A stretch of 25,267 nucleotides of DNA from a virus. The stretch spans positions 1-25,267 of the IMG/VR virus record IMGVR_UViG_3300021365_001891; one strand, 5' to 3'. Both the position numbers and the translations under genes were made by a program. Each line of letters opens with the position of its first letter. The stretch's first letter is position 1. Positions 18,001 to 24,320 of this stretch are shown one piece after another. The notes under the pieces are model-generated. The model saw only the letters and a program-made list of their open reading frames with translations. It was not told where the DNA came from and ran no database searches.

Positions 18001-18522
18001 ATGAAAATTGACACTTTAGGTTTGCCGAAGTACGGTGTAGAAGATTGTATGGATCTTATATACAAAGGCAAGTTGGATACACTGTTCAAAGTGTATGTGG
18101 AAAAAAATTCAGAAACTGAACAATTTAATCTGTCTATCAAAGAAACAGGTGACGGACAAATGCTGAAGTTTTATGAGCCATTAGACATAAGTTTGAAAGA
18201 TTTTGACAATCTTTTACAATCAGAATGGTTTATGCCAAACAGTTACAAGCAGTTTGATATTGAAAAATTTTTGATAGCACAGTGTCCAGACAAACCAGAA
18301 GCAAAAACAAGAGTTATTGAAGAATTAAACAAGTTCAAAGAATTAGGACATCTAAATTTATTGAAGTTTTTACATTTTTTGGTAACATTTATGAAAGAAA
18401 ACAAGATTGTGTGGGGTGTAGGCAGAGGCAGTTCGGTAGCAAGTTACGTATTGTATCTATTGGGCATACACAAAATTGATTCGATCCAGTATCGACTAGA
18501 CTGGAAGGAATTCATCAGATAA
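18001..18522 (+). CDS. Stand-alone fragment related to DNA polymerase III alpha (DnaE)
   Basis: A 173-residue protein. The C-terminal half matches the start of the palm region of bacterial Pol III alpha: RVIEELNKFKELGHLNLLKF, then FMKENKIVWGVGRGSSVASY (about 131-150) and YLLGIHKIDSIQYRL, ending in FIR. The DnaE counterpart is the ENGI-x-VGPGRGS(G/A)AGSLVAY...L-F-E-R-F-L segment. The protein stops where DnaE continues to its catalytic PDxDxD motif, so no polymerase active site is present. The N-terminal ~100 residues are not recognisable and show no PHP-domain motif. It is therefore unlikely to polymerise DNA. It could bind a primer terminus, template or host replisome part, or act as an inhibitor or decoy; this is inference. 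It has its own leaderless consensus promoter, suggesting early expression. Confidence 0.75.
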   Translation: MKIDTLGLPKYGVEDCMDLIYKGKLDTLFKVYVEKNSETEQFNLSIKETGDGQMLKFYEPLDISLKDFDNLLQSEWFMPNSYKQFDIEKFLIAQCPDKPEAKTRVIEELNKFKELGHLNLLKFLHFLVTFMKENKIVWGVGRGSSVASYVLYLLGIHKIDSIQYRLDWKEFIR

Positions 18523-18525
18523 ATA
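18518..18525 (+). promoter_or_regulatory. Late-type promoter element GATAAATA
   Basis: GATAAATA overlaps the TAA of the DnaE-like gene. It precedes the gene at 18549 by 23 bases, with AGGAG at 18536-18540 as ribosome site. It marks a switch from the early DnaE-like gene to a late gene. Confidence 0.55.
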
Positions 18526-18548
18526 CACATATAATAGGAGAATAGAAA

Positions 18549-18896
18549 ATGGCAGTAAAACAAACAGGCAAAAAAGTTTATAAGACCATGCAGGGTAAAA
18601 CCGTGGACATGGATCTTTTGAGAAAAAGAAATGAATTAACTCCAGCAGTTGGCAATGCCAAAGTAAATGCTAGAGGTGACGAATTAGGAGCAGGTGGCAA
18701 AATCATCAAAAAAAGAGAAGATGTTTTAGCAGATTATTACAGAGATAATCCTGAAACTGTTTCTCATAAAGAAAAAACTCCAGAGCCTGTAGCACAACCA
18801 GTTGTAGAAGAACCTGTTGCAGAAGCACCAGCACAAGAAAACAACGATTGGGTTGAAGATGCAGACGGCAACTTTGTTAAAAAAGATCAAGAATAA
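18549..18896 (+). CDS. Conserved probable virion protein, acidic tail
   Basis: A 115-residue protein. The basic N-terminal half (KKVYKTMQGKTVDMDLLRKR, then NELTPAVGNAKVNARGDELG) contrasts with a Pro/Glu-rich acidic C-terminal half (EEPVAEAPAQENNDWVEDAD). I recall related N-terminal sequences in marine T4-like phages, usually without assigned function. The late-type element and a strong ribosome site suggest high late expression, compatible with a structural or capsid-associated protein, but this is inference. The stop overlaps the start of the GroES-like gene (TAATG), so the two are probably coupled. Confidence 0.68.
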   Translation: MAVKQTGKKVYKTMQGKTVDMDLLRKRNELTPAVGNAKVNARGDELGAGGKIIKKREDVLADYYRDNPETVSHKEKTPEPVAQPVVEEPVAEAPAQENNDWVEDADGNFVKKDQE

Positions 18897-19276
18897 TGGT
18901 GTCTACACAAATCTATCAAGGCACACTTACTCCAATACATAACAGAGTAATAGTAACTGATATGGATTTCGGCGAGCAAAAAACTGCTGGCGGAATTATT
19001 ATTGCATCAGATGATGGTCAATCCAGAGGTATTCATCCTCGTTGGGGCAAAGTTTTTGCCAAAGGTCATGAGAACGATGACGACTATCAAATAGGAGATT
19101 GGATTTTAGTTGAACACGGAAGATGGAGCAGAGGCGTTACCATGGAAGATGAAAATGGTATCAAAACTGTTGTGCGTGTTGTCGAAGCAGAATCCGTTTT
19201 AGGAACTTCCAAAGAAAAACCATCAGATGTATTGTCTAGAAAAGTAGACAATGATACGCCATATTTGGCTGAATAA
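18896..19276 (+). CDS. GroES/gp31-like co-chaperonin
   Basis: A 126-residue GroES-fold protein. LTPIHNRVIV (11-20) matches the first strand of co-chaperonins; KTAGGIII (29-36) matches the mobile loop with its hydrophobic tripeptide (I34-I36) that docks on GroEL. GKVFAKG, then YQIGDWILVEHGRW, matches the GEVLAVG and VGDIVIF strands, and VVRVVEAESVL the final strand. It is longer than typical host GroES (about 95-97). In T4, gp31 replaces GroES to fold the major capsid protein in a taller cage; the same role with the host GroEL is likely here. It is coupled to the preceding probable virion protein, possibly a client; this is inference. Confidence 0.86.
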   Translation: MVSTQIYQGTLTPIHNRVIVTDMDFGEQKTAGGIIIASDDGQSRGIHPRWGKVFAKGHENDDDYQIGDWILVEHGRWSRGVTMEDENGIKTVVRVVEAESVLGTSKEKPSDVLSRKVDNDTPYLAE

Positions 19277-19279
19277 TAC

Positions 19280-19308
19280 TTGACAAATTGCAGTATATCA
19301 CATATACT
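19280..19308 (+). promoter_or_regulatory. Consensus sigma70-type promoter, predicted leaderless
   Basis: TTGACA (19280-19285), a 17-base spacer, TATACT (19303-19308). The ATG at 19315 is the seventh base after the -10, the same geometry as at 18001. The earlier out-of-frame ATG at 19311 would lie upstream of the expected start site. The promoter probably drives the operon from 19315 to 22256. Confidence 0.82.
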
Positions 19309-19314
19309 GTATGA

Positions 19315-19482
19315 ATGAAACTTCCAGTAATACAATCTAAAGGATTAAACACAACCGGCGTAACTGGCATTGTGTTAATGACTTTACACTTAACAGGCAC
19401 AATCACAGGATGGGGTTGGCCTTTGTTATACATCATATTAATATTAAGTGGCATGGGCCAAGAATACATGAGGAGAGATTGA
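19315..19482 (+). CDS. Small membrane protein, 55 residues
   Basis: A 55-residue protein. Residues about 14-46 (GIVLMTLHLTGTITGWGWPL, then LYIILILSG) are hydrophobic and could form two short membrane segments broken at GWGWP; the C-terminus is charged (QEYMRRD). It is the first gene after a consensus promoter, with its ATG at the predicted transcription start. The function is not recognised. It is too short for confident homology; a role in host membrane modification is only a guess. Confidence 0.65.
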   Translation: MKLPVIQSKGLNTTGVTGIVLMTLHLTGTITGWGWPLLYIILILSGMGQEYMRRD

Positions 19483-19488
19483 TATAGT

Positions 19489-19638
19489 ATGGATTTATTT
19501 TTATTGATGCTTTTTATAATATTGTGTGCTTTGTCAATCGCATATTTTGTAGAGGCTAGGTTCTACATTTACCTAGTATTAGGTTCAATGATTAGAGATA
19601 TTAAACAGTTTATTAACAAAATTTTAGGTAAAAAATAA
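19489..19638 (+). CDS. Small membrane protein, 49 residues
   Basis: A 49-residue protein with an N-terminal hydrophobic segment (residues 2-20, DLFLLMLFIILCALSIAYF), a second moderately hydrophobic part (about 23-33) and a basic C-terminus (KQFINKILGKK). An AGGAGAGA upstream (from 19471, inside the previous gene's end) may serve as ribosome site. The next gene starts two bases after its stop. Function unknown. Confidence 0.6.
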   Translation: MDLFLLMLFIILCALSIAYFVEARFYIYLVLGSMIRDIKQFINKILGKK

Positions 19639-19639
19639 C

Positions 19640-20554
19640 ATGAAAGATTTATGGGTAGAAAAATATCGTCCTAAAACAGTAGACGGTTATGTGTTCAGAG
19701 ATGAACATCAAAAGAATCAAGTAAAACAATGGATCAACGAAAAGACTATTCCGCATTTATTATTCAGTGGTAATGCAGGTATTGGTAAGACAACACTTGC
19801 AAAACTTTTGTTCAATGAACTTGAAGTAAATGACTTGGATATATTAGAAATAAATGCAAGTAGAACAAACAGTGTAGATGATATAAGAAATACAATCATT
19901 AACTTTGTACAAATGATTCCATTTGGTGACTTTAAAATTGTACTGCTAGATGAAGCAGATTATCTATCACCTAATGCACAGGCGGCACTGCGTGGTGTGA
20001 TGGAAGAATATCACACAACAAGTAGATTTATTTTGACTTGTAACTATCCCAACAGAATTATTCCTGCACTGCACAGCAGATGCCAAGGCTTCCATATAGA
20101 ACGTATTGATCAAACAGAATTTACCACAAGAGTTGCTAAAATTTTAATGGATGAAGGCGTAACTCCGGACTTAGATATATTAGACACATATGTAAAAGCA
20201 ACATATCCAGATTTAAGAAAATGTATTAACACTGTGCAAATGAATTCACAAGAAGGCACACTGATTGCTCCTGCCAATGCAGACAAAGGCGAAGCAGATT
20301 ATAAATTGGAAATGACTGAATTGTTTAAAGCAGGCAAGATCACTGAAGCAAGAAAACTGGTTTGCAGTCAAGCACGTCCAGATGAAATTGAAGACATTTA
20401 CAAATGGCTGTATGATAACATCACATTGTTTGGTGATGAAGCACGTCAAGAAAAAGCAATATTGGTTATCAAACAAGGACTGGTAGATCACACATTGGTT
20501 GCTGATCCAGAAATAAATCTTGCGGCTACAATGATTAAACTACAAAATATCTAA
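19640..20554 (+). CDS. 44: Sliding-clamp loader large subunit (T4 gp44-like)
   Basis: A 304-residue AAA+ ATPase of the RFC/gp44 type. It opens with DLWVEKYRPKTVDGYV (RFC box II), has Walker A at 44-51 (GNAGIGKT), Walker B at 101-107 (VLLDEAD) and the SRC motif at 146-148 (HSRCQGF), which supplies the arginine finger. With a gp62-like subunit, not in this window, it loads the gp45 clamp onto primer-template ends for phage DNA replication and, in T4, also for late transcription. The length fits gp44 (about 319). It lies in the early operon begun by the promoter at 19280. Confidence 0.95.
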   Translation: MKDLWVEKYRPKTVDGYVFRDEHQKNQVKQWINEKTIPHLLFSGNAGIGKTTLAKLLFNELEVNDLDILEINASRTNSVDDIRNTIINFVQMIPFGDFKIVLLDEADYLSPNAQAALRGVMEEYHTTSRFILTCNYPNRIIPALHSRCQGFHIERIDQTEFTTRVAKILMDEGVTPDLDILDTYVKATYPDLRKCINTVQMNSQEGTLIAPANADKGEADYKLEMTELFKAGKITEARKLVCSQARPDEIEDIYKWLYDNITLFGDEARQEKAILVIKQGLVDHTLVADPEINLAATMIKLQNI

Positions 20555-20555
20555 A

Positions 20556-20726
20556 ATGCGTAATTGGTTCAAAGTTTGGCTGTATGCACTAGGCAGTTTT
20601 TCAGATAAGAAAACCAAACCTTACGACAAACAAGTTGCTATGGTGAGAACTTTTTGGGTGGTGCTACACATATTAACTTGCACTATGATAATTGTAGGCA
20701 ATGGTAGAATATTAGGTTGGTGGTAA
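20556..20726 (+). CDS. Small membrane protein, 56 residues
   Basis: A 56-residue protein starting two bases after the clamp loader stop. The N-terminus is amphipathic (MRNWFKVWLYALGSFSDKKT), with one membrane segment at about 32-48 (FWVVLHILTCTMIIVG) and a short GRILGWW tail. It is one base from the next small membrane gene, so it is part of the same operon. No family recognised. Confidence 0.65.
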   Translation: MRNWFKVWLYALGSFSDKKTKPYDKQVAMVRTFWVVLHILTCTMIIVGNGRILGWW

Positions 20727-20727
20727 A

Positions 20728-20973
20728 ATGAAAATTAGATATTACAAAAATATTGATGGCTGGAGATGGTTAGGATTTATATTGGCAATGGTGAGTGCCT
20801 TTTTGTTGAGCAGTGGTCAATCAGAAATACAATGGATAGGTTGGGCTGTTGCCTGTTTCAGTTGCAGTATATGGATAAGAATGGGAATTAAAGACAAAGA
20901 CACACCAAGAGCATTAATGGAATTGATGTATTTGCTGTTGGCAATCAGAGGTGTGTGGAACTGGTTGGCATAA
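20728..20973 (+). CDS. Three-helix membrane protein, 81 residues
   Basis: An 81-residue protein with three likely membrane helices: about 12-28 ([17 protein letters not shown]), 35-51 ([17 protein letters not shown]) and 62-80 ([19 protein letters not shown]), with a basic loop [12 protein letters not shown] between the second and third. The size and three-helix shape resemble a half-transporter unit, but no transporter signature is clear and I would not name one. It is tightly spaced in the operon: its TAA overlaps the ferredoxin ATG. Confidence 0.65.
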   Translation: MKIRYYKNIDGWRWLGFILAMVSAFLLSSGQSEIQWIGWAVACFSCSIWIRMGIKDKDTPRALMELMYLLLAIRGVWNWLA

Positions 20974-21296
20974 TGACTTATGTAGTTAATGATAAATGCA
21001 TCATGTGTAAACACACTACCTGTGTGTCCGTTTGCCCTGTAGATTGCTTCTATGAGGGCGACAATATGCTGGTTATTAAACCCGACGAGTGTATTGATTG
21101 TGGTGTGTGTGAACCAGAATGTCCTGAAGATGCCATTAAAGCAGACACAGATCCTGAGGGAGAAGGTTGGGTAGAGTTTAATAGACAATGGGCAGAAGCA
21201 TGGCAAGTATTAGACACACAAAAAGAACCAATGCCAGGCTACGAAAAGCATTCAGGCGAAGCAGACAAATTAAAGAAATATTTTAAAGACAAATGA
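20973..21296 (+). CDS. 7Fe-type ferredoxin (FdxA-like)
   Basis: A 107-residue ferredoxin. I take the ATG at 20973 (TAATG overlap) because family members begin with TYVV/AFVV. The earlier ATG, 18 bases upstream, only adds MELVGI. It has nine cysteines, C9, C12, C17, C21, C25, C40, C43, C46 and C50, in the same order as Azotobacter ferredoxin I, consistent with one [3Fe-4S] and one [4Fe-4S] cluster. The text [11 protein letters not shown], then IKPDECIDC, is typical. It is a cytoplasmic electron carrier. The next gene is flavin-dependent ThyX, whose start overlaps this stop (ATGA), which suggests it could feed electrons to nucleotide or other reductive steps; this is inference. Confidence 0.93.
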   Translation: MTYVVNDKCIMCKHTTCVSVCPVDCFYEGDNMLVIKPDECIDCGVCEPECPEDAIKADTDPEGEGWVEFNRQWAEAWQVLDTQKEPMPGYEKHSGEADKLKKYFKDK

Positions 21297-21922
21297 TCGT
21301 AGAACTAGTAGACAAAATGGGTACAGACTTATCTGTGGTGAATGCCGCAAGAGTAAGTTACAGTAAAAACAAAGAAACATTTGAAGCATCAGATGAAAAA
21401 TTAATCAAGTATCTTGCTGAACACAATCACTGGTCTCCTTTTGCTCATGCATCATTACAATTTAGAATCAAAGCACCAATATTTGTTGCAAGACAACTTG
21501 TGAAACATCAAGTTGGTTTAGTATGGAATGAAGTATCAAGACGATACGTTGACTTTCCGCCTGAATTATACAGCACAAAAACATGGAGAGGTAGACCACA
21601 AAATTCTAAACAAGGCAGTGCTGGCGAAATTGAATTAGATCCCACAATGAAACATATGATGGAAACAACAATGGAAAGTTGTCTAATTTTATACAATGCA
21701 TTGATACAAAAAGGTGTAGCACCAGAACAGGCACGTATGGTTTTACCACAAAATATGATGACCGAATGGTATTGGTCAGGCACACTATATGCCTTTGCTA
21801 GAGTTTGCAATCTACGTTGTGCTAAAGATACTCAAGAAGAAACACGTGATATAGCAGATAGAATACATAATATTTGTAAAGAGGAGTTTCCAACAAGTTG
21901 GAAGTATTTAAAAAATGAGTAG
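21293..21922 (+). CDS. thyX: Flavin-dependent thymidylate synthase
   Basis: A 209-residue ThyX, making dTMP from dUMP with methylene-tetrahydrofolate, FAD and NADPH. The signature region is [20 protein letters not shown] (68-87): the usual RHR is K71-H72-Q73 and the conserved serine is S82, with eight residues between instead of the usual seven. [16 protein letters not shown] (173-188) matches the dUMP-binding NLR...Q-E-R region. HWSPFAHAS (46-54) is the family N-terminal motif. The degenerate signature is probably typical of marine phages, but I cannot check this. The start overlaps the ferredoxin and the end overlaps the parvulin, forming a coupled trio. Confidence 0.94.
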   Translation: MIVELVDKMGTDLSVVNAARVSYSKNKETFEASDEKLIKYLAEHNHWSPFAHASLQFRIKAPIFVARQLVKHQVGLVWNEVSRRYVDFPPELYSTKTWRGRPQNSKQGSAGEIELDPTMKHMMETTMESCLILYNALIQKGVAPEQARMVLPQNMMTEWYWSGTLYAFARVCNLRCAKDTQEETRDIADRIHNICKEEFPTSWKYLKNE

Positions 21923-22256
21923 ATGTAGTCACATATTAATTGCACACGAAGACGCAACAAGAAGTCAACGAAATGTATCAAGAGAAGAAGCACTATTTTT
22001 AATTGCTGATATTCAAAAAAAGATGTTGGACAACGAATTAACATTCGAGCAAGCCGCAAAAATGTATAGCGATTGTCCTAGTGGAAAAGCCAATGGCGGT
22101 GATCTAGGAAAAATTAAACGTGAACAAATGGATAAAGATTTTATGATTTACCTAGACGGATTACAGCCTGGTGACACCAGCGGTATTTGTTGTACAGCAT
22201 TTGGTTTCCACATTATTCGTAGAAATCAAGATGTAACTATAAATCAGTCTCCGTAA
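21915..22256 (+). CDS. Parvulin-type peptidyl-prolyl isomerase
   Basis: A 113-residue single-domain rotamase of the PpiC/parvulin family. The core motifs are SHILIAHED (H6), YSDCPSGKANGGDLG (C54, GGDLG 61-65), QMDKDF (M72, F76) and TAFGFHIIRR (H99), matching the active-site histidines, cysteine and hydrophobic pocket of small parvulins. There is no signal peptide, so it is cytoplasmic. It catalyses cis-trans isomerisation of X-Pro bonds in protein folding. The start overlaps thyX by eight bases and the 3' end overlaps convergent phoH by 13 bases. Together with the GroES-like gene it suggests the phage brings its own folding aids. Confidence 0.92.
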   Translation: MSRCSHILIAHEDATRSQRNVSREEALFLIADIQKKMLDNELTFEQAAKMYSDCPSGKANGGDLGKIKREQMDKDFMIYLDGLQPGDTSGICCTAFGFHIIRRNQDVTINQSP

Positions 22257-22957
22257 ATACTTAAAACTTCTTTGACTGCTTCGTGCCTTTGAACATCACT
22301 TTTAATAAAGTTCACAATATCAATTAAACTACTTGACTTTTGATTAAGTTTATCAATGAAGTCAGACAATCCATTGTCATTGGGTCTATCTGTCTGAGCG
22401 AGATCTCCAGTTACTGCTAATTTGCTTCGACTGCCTATTCTCGTTAACAACATCTTCATCTGATTTGCTGAGGCGTTTTGCATTTCATCTGCCACTATGT
22501 AACAATTATGAAAAGTTCTACCTCGCATAAAAGCCAAGGGTGATATTTCAATCACACCTTCAAACAGCATATTTTGTATATCTGCTGTGGTGAAGTATAA
22601 TTTAAACACATCGAATATAGGTATAGTCCATGGAGCCATTTTTTCTTCTAAATTACCTGGAAGAAAACCTATGTCTTCATCTACACTTACTACCGGACGT
22701 GTTACTACTATTTTATTGATTTGTTTGTCTTTGAACATTTTGATAGCCACCTGAACAGCGATCAACGTCTTTCCCGTACCTGCCGGACCTACACCAAACA
22801 CAATGTCTTTGGCTGGATCCAATAACTTAAGAAGGTAAGATTCCTGATTAACGTTTCTAGGAACGATCTTGACATCTTGAGGTTTCTCTGGAAGGTATTG
22901 TTTAATTGGTAGGACGTTTGCCCTGTTATGGCGCTTTCTGGATGTTTTTTTACCCAT
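22244..22957 (-). CDS. phoH: PhoH-like ATPase
   Basis: A 237-residue PhoH-family P-loop protein on the minus strand. Walker A is at 57-64 (GPAGTGKT), Walker B around 153-158 (YIVADE), followed by the family text MQNASANQMKMLLTRIG and the SKLAVTGDLAQTD motif (179-190). The ATG at 22957 is preferred because AAAGGAG lies five bases upstream; the GTG two codons earlier overlaps that site. PhoH is very common in marine phages; its role is unclear (phosphate stress, RNA-related helicase or nuclease functions have been proposed). It is the only long minus-strand gene here and converges on the parvulin. Confidence 0.95.
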   Translation of the reverse strand: MGKKTSRKRHNRANVLPIKQYLPEKPQDVKIVPRNVNQESYLLKLLDPAKDIVFGVGPAGTGKTLIAVQVAIKMFKDKQINKIVVTRPVVSVDEDIGFLPGNLEEKMAPWTIPIFDVFKLYFTTADIQNMLFEGVIEISPLAFMRGRTFHNCYIVADEMQNASANQMKMLLTRIGSRSKLAVTGDLAQTDRPNDNGLSDFIDKLNQKSSSLIDIVNFIKSDVQRHEAVKEVLSIYGD

Positions 22958-22960
22958 TAG

Positions 22961-22967
22961 CACTCCT
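22961..22967 (-). promoter_or_regulatory. Ribosome binding site deciding the phoH start
   Basis: Read on the minus strand: AAAGGAG, placed about four to six bases before the ATG at 22957. Confidence 0.6.
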
Positions 22968-23002
22968 TTGTTTATTAAGCAAAATAATTGTTTGCATACT
23001 AT

Positions 23003-23010
23003 TATTTACG
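23003..23010 (-). promoter_or_regulatory. Possible variant late element CGTAAATA before phoH
   Basis: On the minus strand CGTAAATA is followed by five bases and an ATG at 22997 that opens a 15-codon frame ending in the phoH start. The variant resembles TGTAAATA before the other minus-strand gene (1225-1232). No convincing sigma70 promoter for phoH was found. Tentative. Confidence 0.3.
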
Positions 23011-23054
23011 GTATATCATAGGAGACATAAATGCTCACATAAGTTTAGGCTTAT

Positions 23055-23062
23055 GATAAATA
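23055..23062 (+). promoter_or_regulatory. Late-type promoter element GATAAATA
   Basis: GATAAATA lies 21 bases before the ATG at 23083 in the 125-base divergent gap between phoH and this gene. The preceding bases form a small hairpin, CATAAG (23038-23043) with CTTATG (23050-23055), whose last base is the G of the motif. An AAAAAAGG sequence may serve as ribosome site. Confidence 0.55.
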
Positions 23063-23082
23063 CATAAAAAAGGTATCTATCA

Positions 23083-23595
23083 ATGCAAGACATAAAAGAC
23101 GTCATAAAAACCATAGAAAATGTGTACGATAATGACACAGCATTCACTATTCTTAAAGATTTTGAACGTGTGCTGGATGAGTTAAATCTATACGTATATG
23201 ACAACTGGATGGATGGTGAATTAGCAGAAGGTCCTGAAATTTTAAGACATTTTGTGACTGCCACGTTCATGTGGCCCAGAGATAAAATGCCTGATCCAGA
23301 TGGTGGTAAAAGACTTACAGATTATGGTTGCAAAGTTTTTTACAAAAAAGATGTTTATGTCTATCCAAGACAGGTGTTACAATCAGACGATTTCAGACCA
23401 GGCACTAAAAAAGGCAAACTGGATCAAATGCCAATATGGTTAGTAACCATCAGAATGCCTAAAGATTTAATTAGAACAATATACAGTGGATACGAGATAG
23501 AACAAGAATACAACAAAGAGCCTGCCAATGCAGAAATAGTTGACGGTGCTGATTCTGTTGAGGCCGCAGACGAAATTGCACCAGAAGGTTTATAA
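23083..23595 (+). CDS. Conserved phage protein, unknown
   Basis: A 170-residue acidic protein. The N-terminus is helical (DIKDVIKTIENVYDNDTAFT, then LKDFERVLDEL); the middle has an aromatic-rich region (TATFMWPRDKMPDPDGGKRL, then YGCKVFYKKDVYVYPRQVLQ); the C-terminus is an acidic Ala/Glu tail. I think similar proteins occur in marine T4-like phages as unassigned genes, but cannot verify this. A late-type element upstream suggests late expression, so a virion or assembly function is possible. The stop overlaps the next start (TAATG), implying coupled synthesis and perhaps a shared complex. Confidence 0.65.
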   Translation: MQDIKDVIKTIENVYDNDTAFTILKDFERVLDELNLYVYDNWMDGELAEGPEILRHFVTATFMWPRDKMPDPDGGKRLTDYGCKVFYKKDVYVYPRQVLQSDDFRPGTKKGKLDQMPIWLVTIRMPKDLIRTIYSGYEIEQEYNKEPANAEIVDGADSVEAADEIAPEGL

Positions 23596-24320
23596 TGGGT
23601 TTAAGACAGAACGATCTACAATACACTATCGACAACGTTTTTGAAATTGATTCTTACAAATCAAAAATGGGAGATGACGCAGATATCGTCACTCTAAGTT
23701 TTGCTGTAAAAGGTGATCAACCTGCACAAGATTTAGTAAAATTTATTGAAACAGGATATGACTATGTGTTGGATGCTGACAAAACTTCAGGCGAACAAGC
23801 AGATGGAAAGTACAGAGTGTTTGTAGAAATAGAACGTTCAAAAAAATCACCAGATCAAATAATAGAAATTTTAGATGGAATCAAGAAGATTTCTAATCAA
23901 GAAGATTTACGTTTTAGATACTATAAAAATTTCAGAAGTCATTCAGCAGATGAATCCAACATTAACGAACAAATTCCATTAGATCCAGGTGCTTATGATA
24001 TCAAAACCAACGAGACGCAGATGGAGAATTATAAAAATTTCTTTGCTGACAGTTACATTGATGAAGTGTACATGGAAGACAACACAGTGATTTTAACCAA
24101 AAAATATGCTGATAAAATTATGTTTGAATTTGTTGACATGGGATTCAAAACACAAATACTTGAAAACATAAAAGAATCAATTCAAATCGAAGCCTTTCCA
24201 GAAGTTATATTCTTAAGTAAGTACGTAGGTGATTACAATATTACCAAATTTGGAAACAAATTGGTATTTGAAAACAAAGGTCACTGCGTGGTACTGGAGA
24301 AAAAATATGAGACTATCTAA
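23595..24320 (+). CDS. Conserved phage protein, unknown, 241 residues
   Basis: A 241-residue protein beginning GLRQNDLQYTIDNVFEIDSY, a start I recall from marine T4-like phages without a firm function. It has alternating beta and helical parts, e.g. DADIVTLSFAVKGDQPAQDL, YRVFVEIERSKKSPDQIIEI and FRYYKNFRSHSA, and ends with VGDYNITKFGNKLVFENKGH. No catalytic or nucleotide motif is visible. It is coupled to the genes on both sides: one-base overlap with the preceding stop and 14 bases with the M15 peptidase. A late structural or assembly protein is plausible, not shown. Confidence 0.66.
   Translation: MGLRQNDLQYTIDNVFEIDSYKSKMGDDADIVTLSFAVKGDQPAQDLVKFIETGYDYVLDADKTSGEQADGKYRVFVEIERSKKSPDQIIEILDGIKKISNQEDLRFRYYKNFRSHSADESNINEQIPLDPGAYDIKTNETQMENYKNFFADSYIDEVYMEDNTVILTKKYADKIMFEFVDMGFKTQILENIKESIQIEAFPEVIFLSKYVGDYNITKFGNKLVFENKGHCVVLEKKYETI

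Noticed and set aside
20955-20972. Longer start for the ferredoxin
   Set aside because: The added MELVGI lies inside the preceding gene; the TAATG start at 20973 gives the normal family N-terminus.
22958-22963. GTG start two codons upstream for phoH
   Set aside because: It falls within the ribosome-site region; the ATG at 22957 has proper spacing from AAAGGAG.
22992-23019. Plus-strand promoter TTGCAT ... TATCAT
   Set aside because: A weak -10 and 16-base spacer; the GATAAATA element nearer the gene is a better candidate.
23038-23055. Hairpin CATAAG/CTTATG as an intrinsic terminator
   Set aside because: A six-base AT-rich stem with no following T run on either strand; at most a local structure near the late element.
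24229-24306. Longer start for the M15 peptidase
   Set aside because: The 26 extra residues overlap the preceding gene and do not resemble the family.
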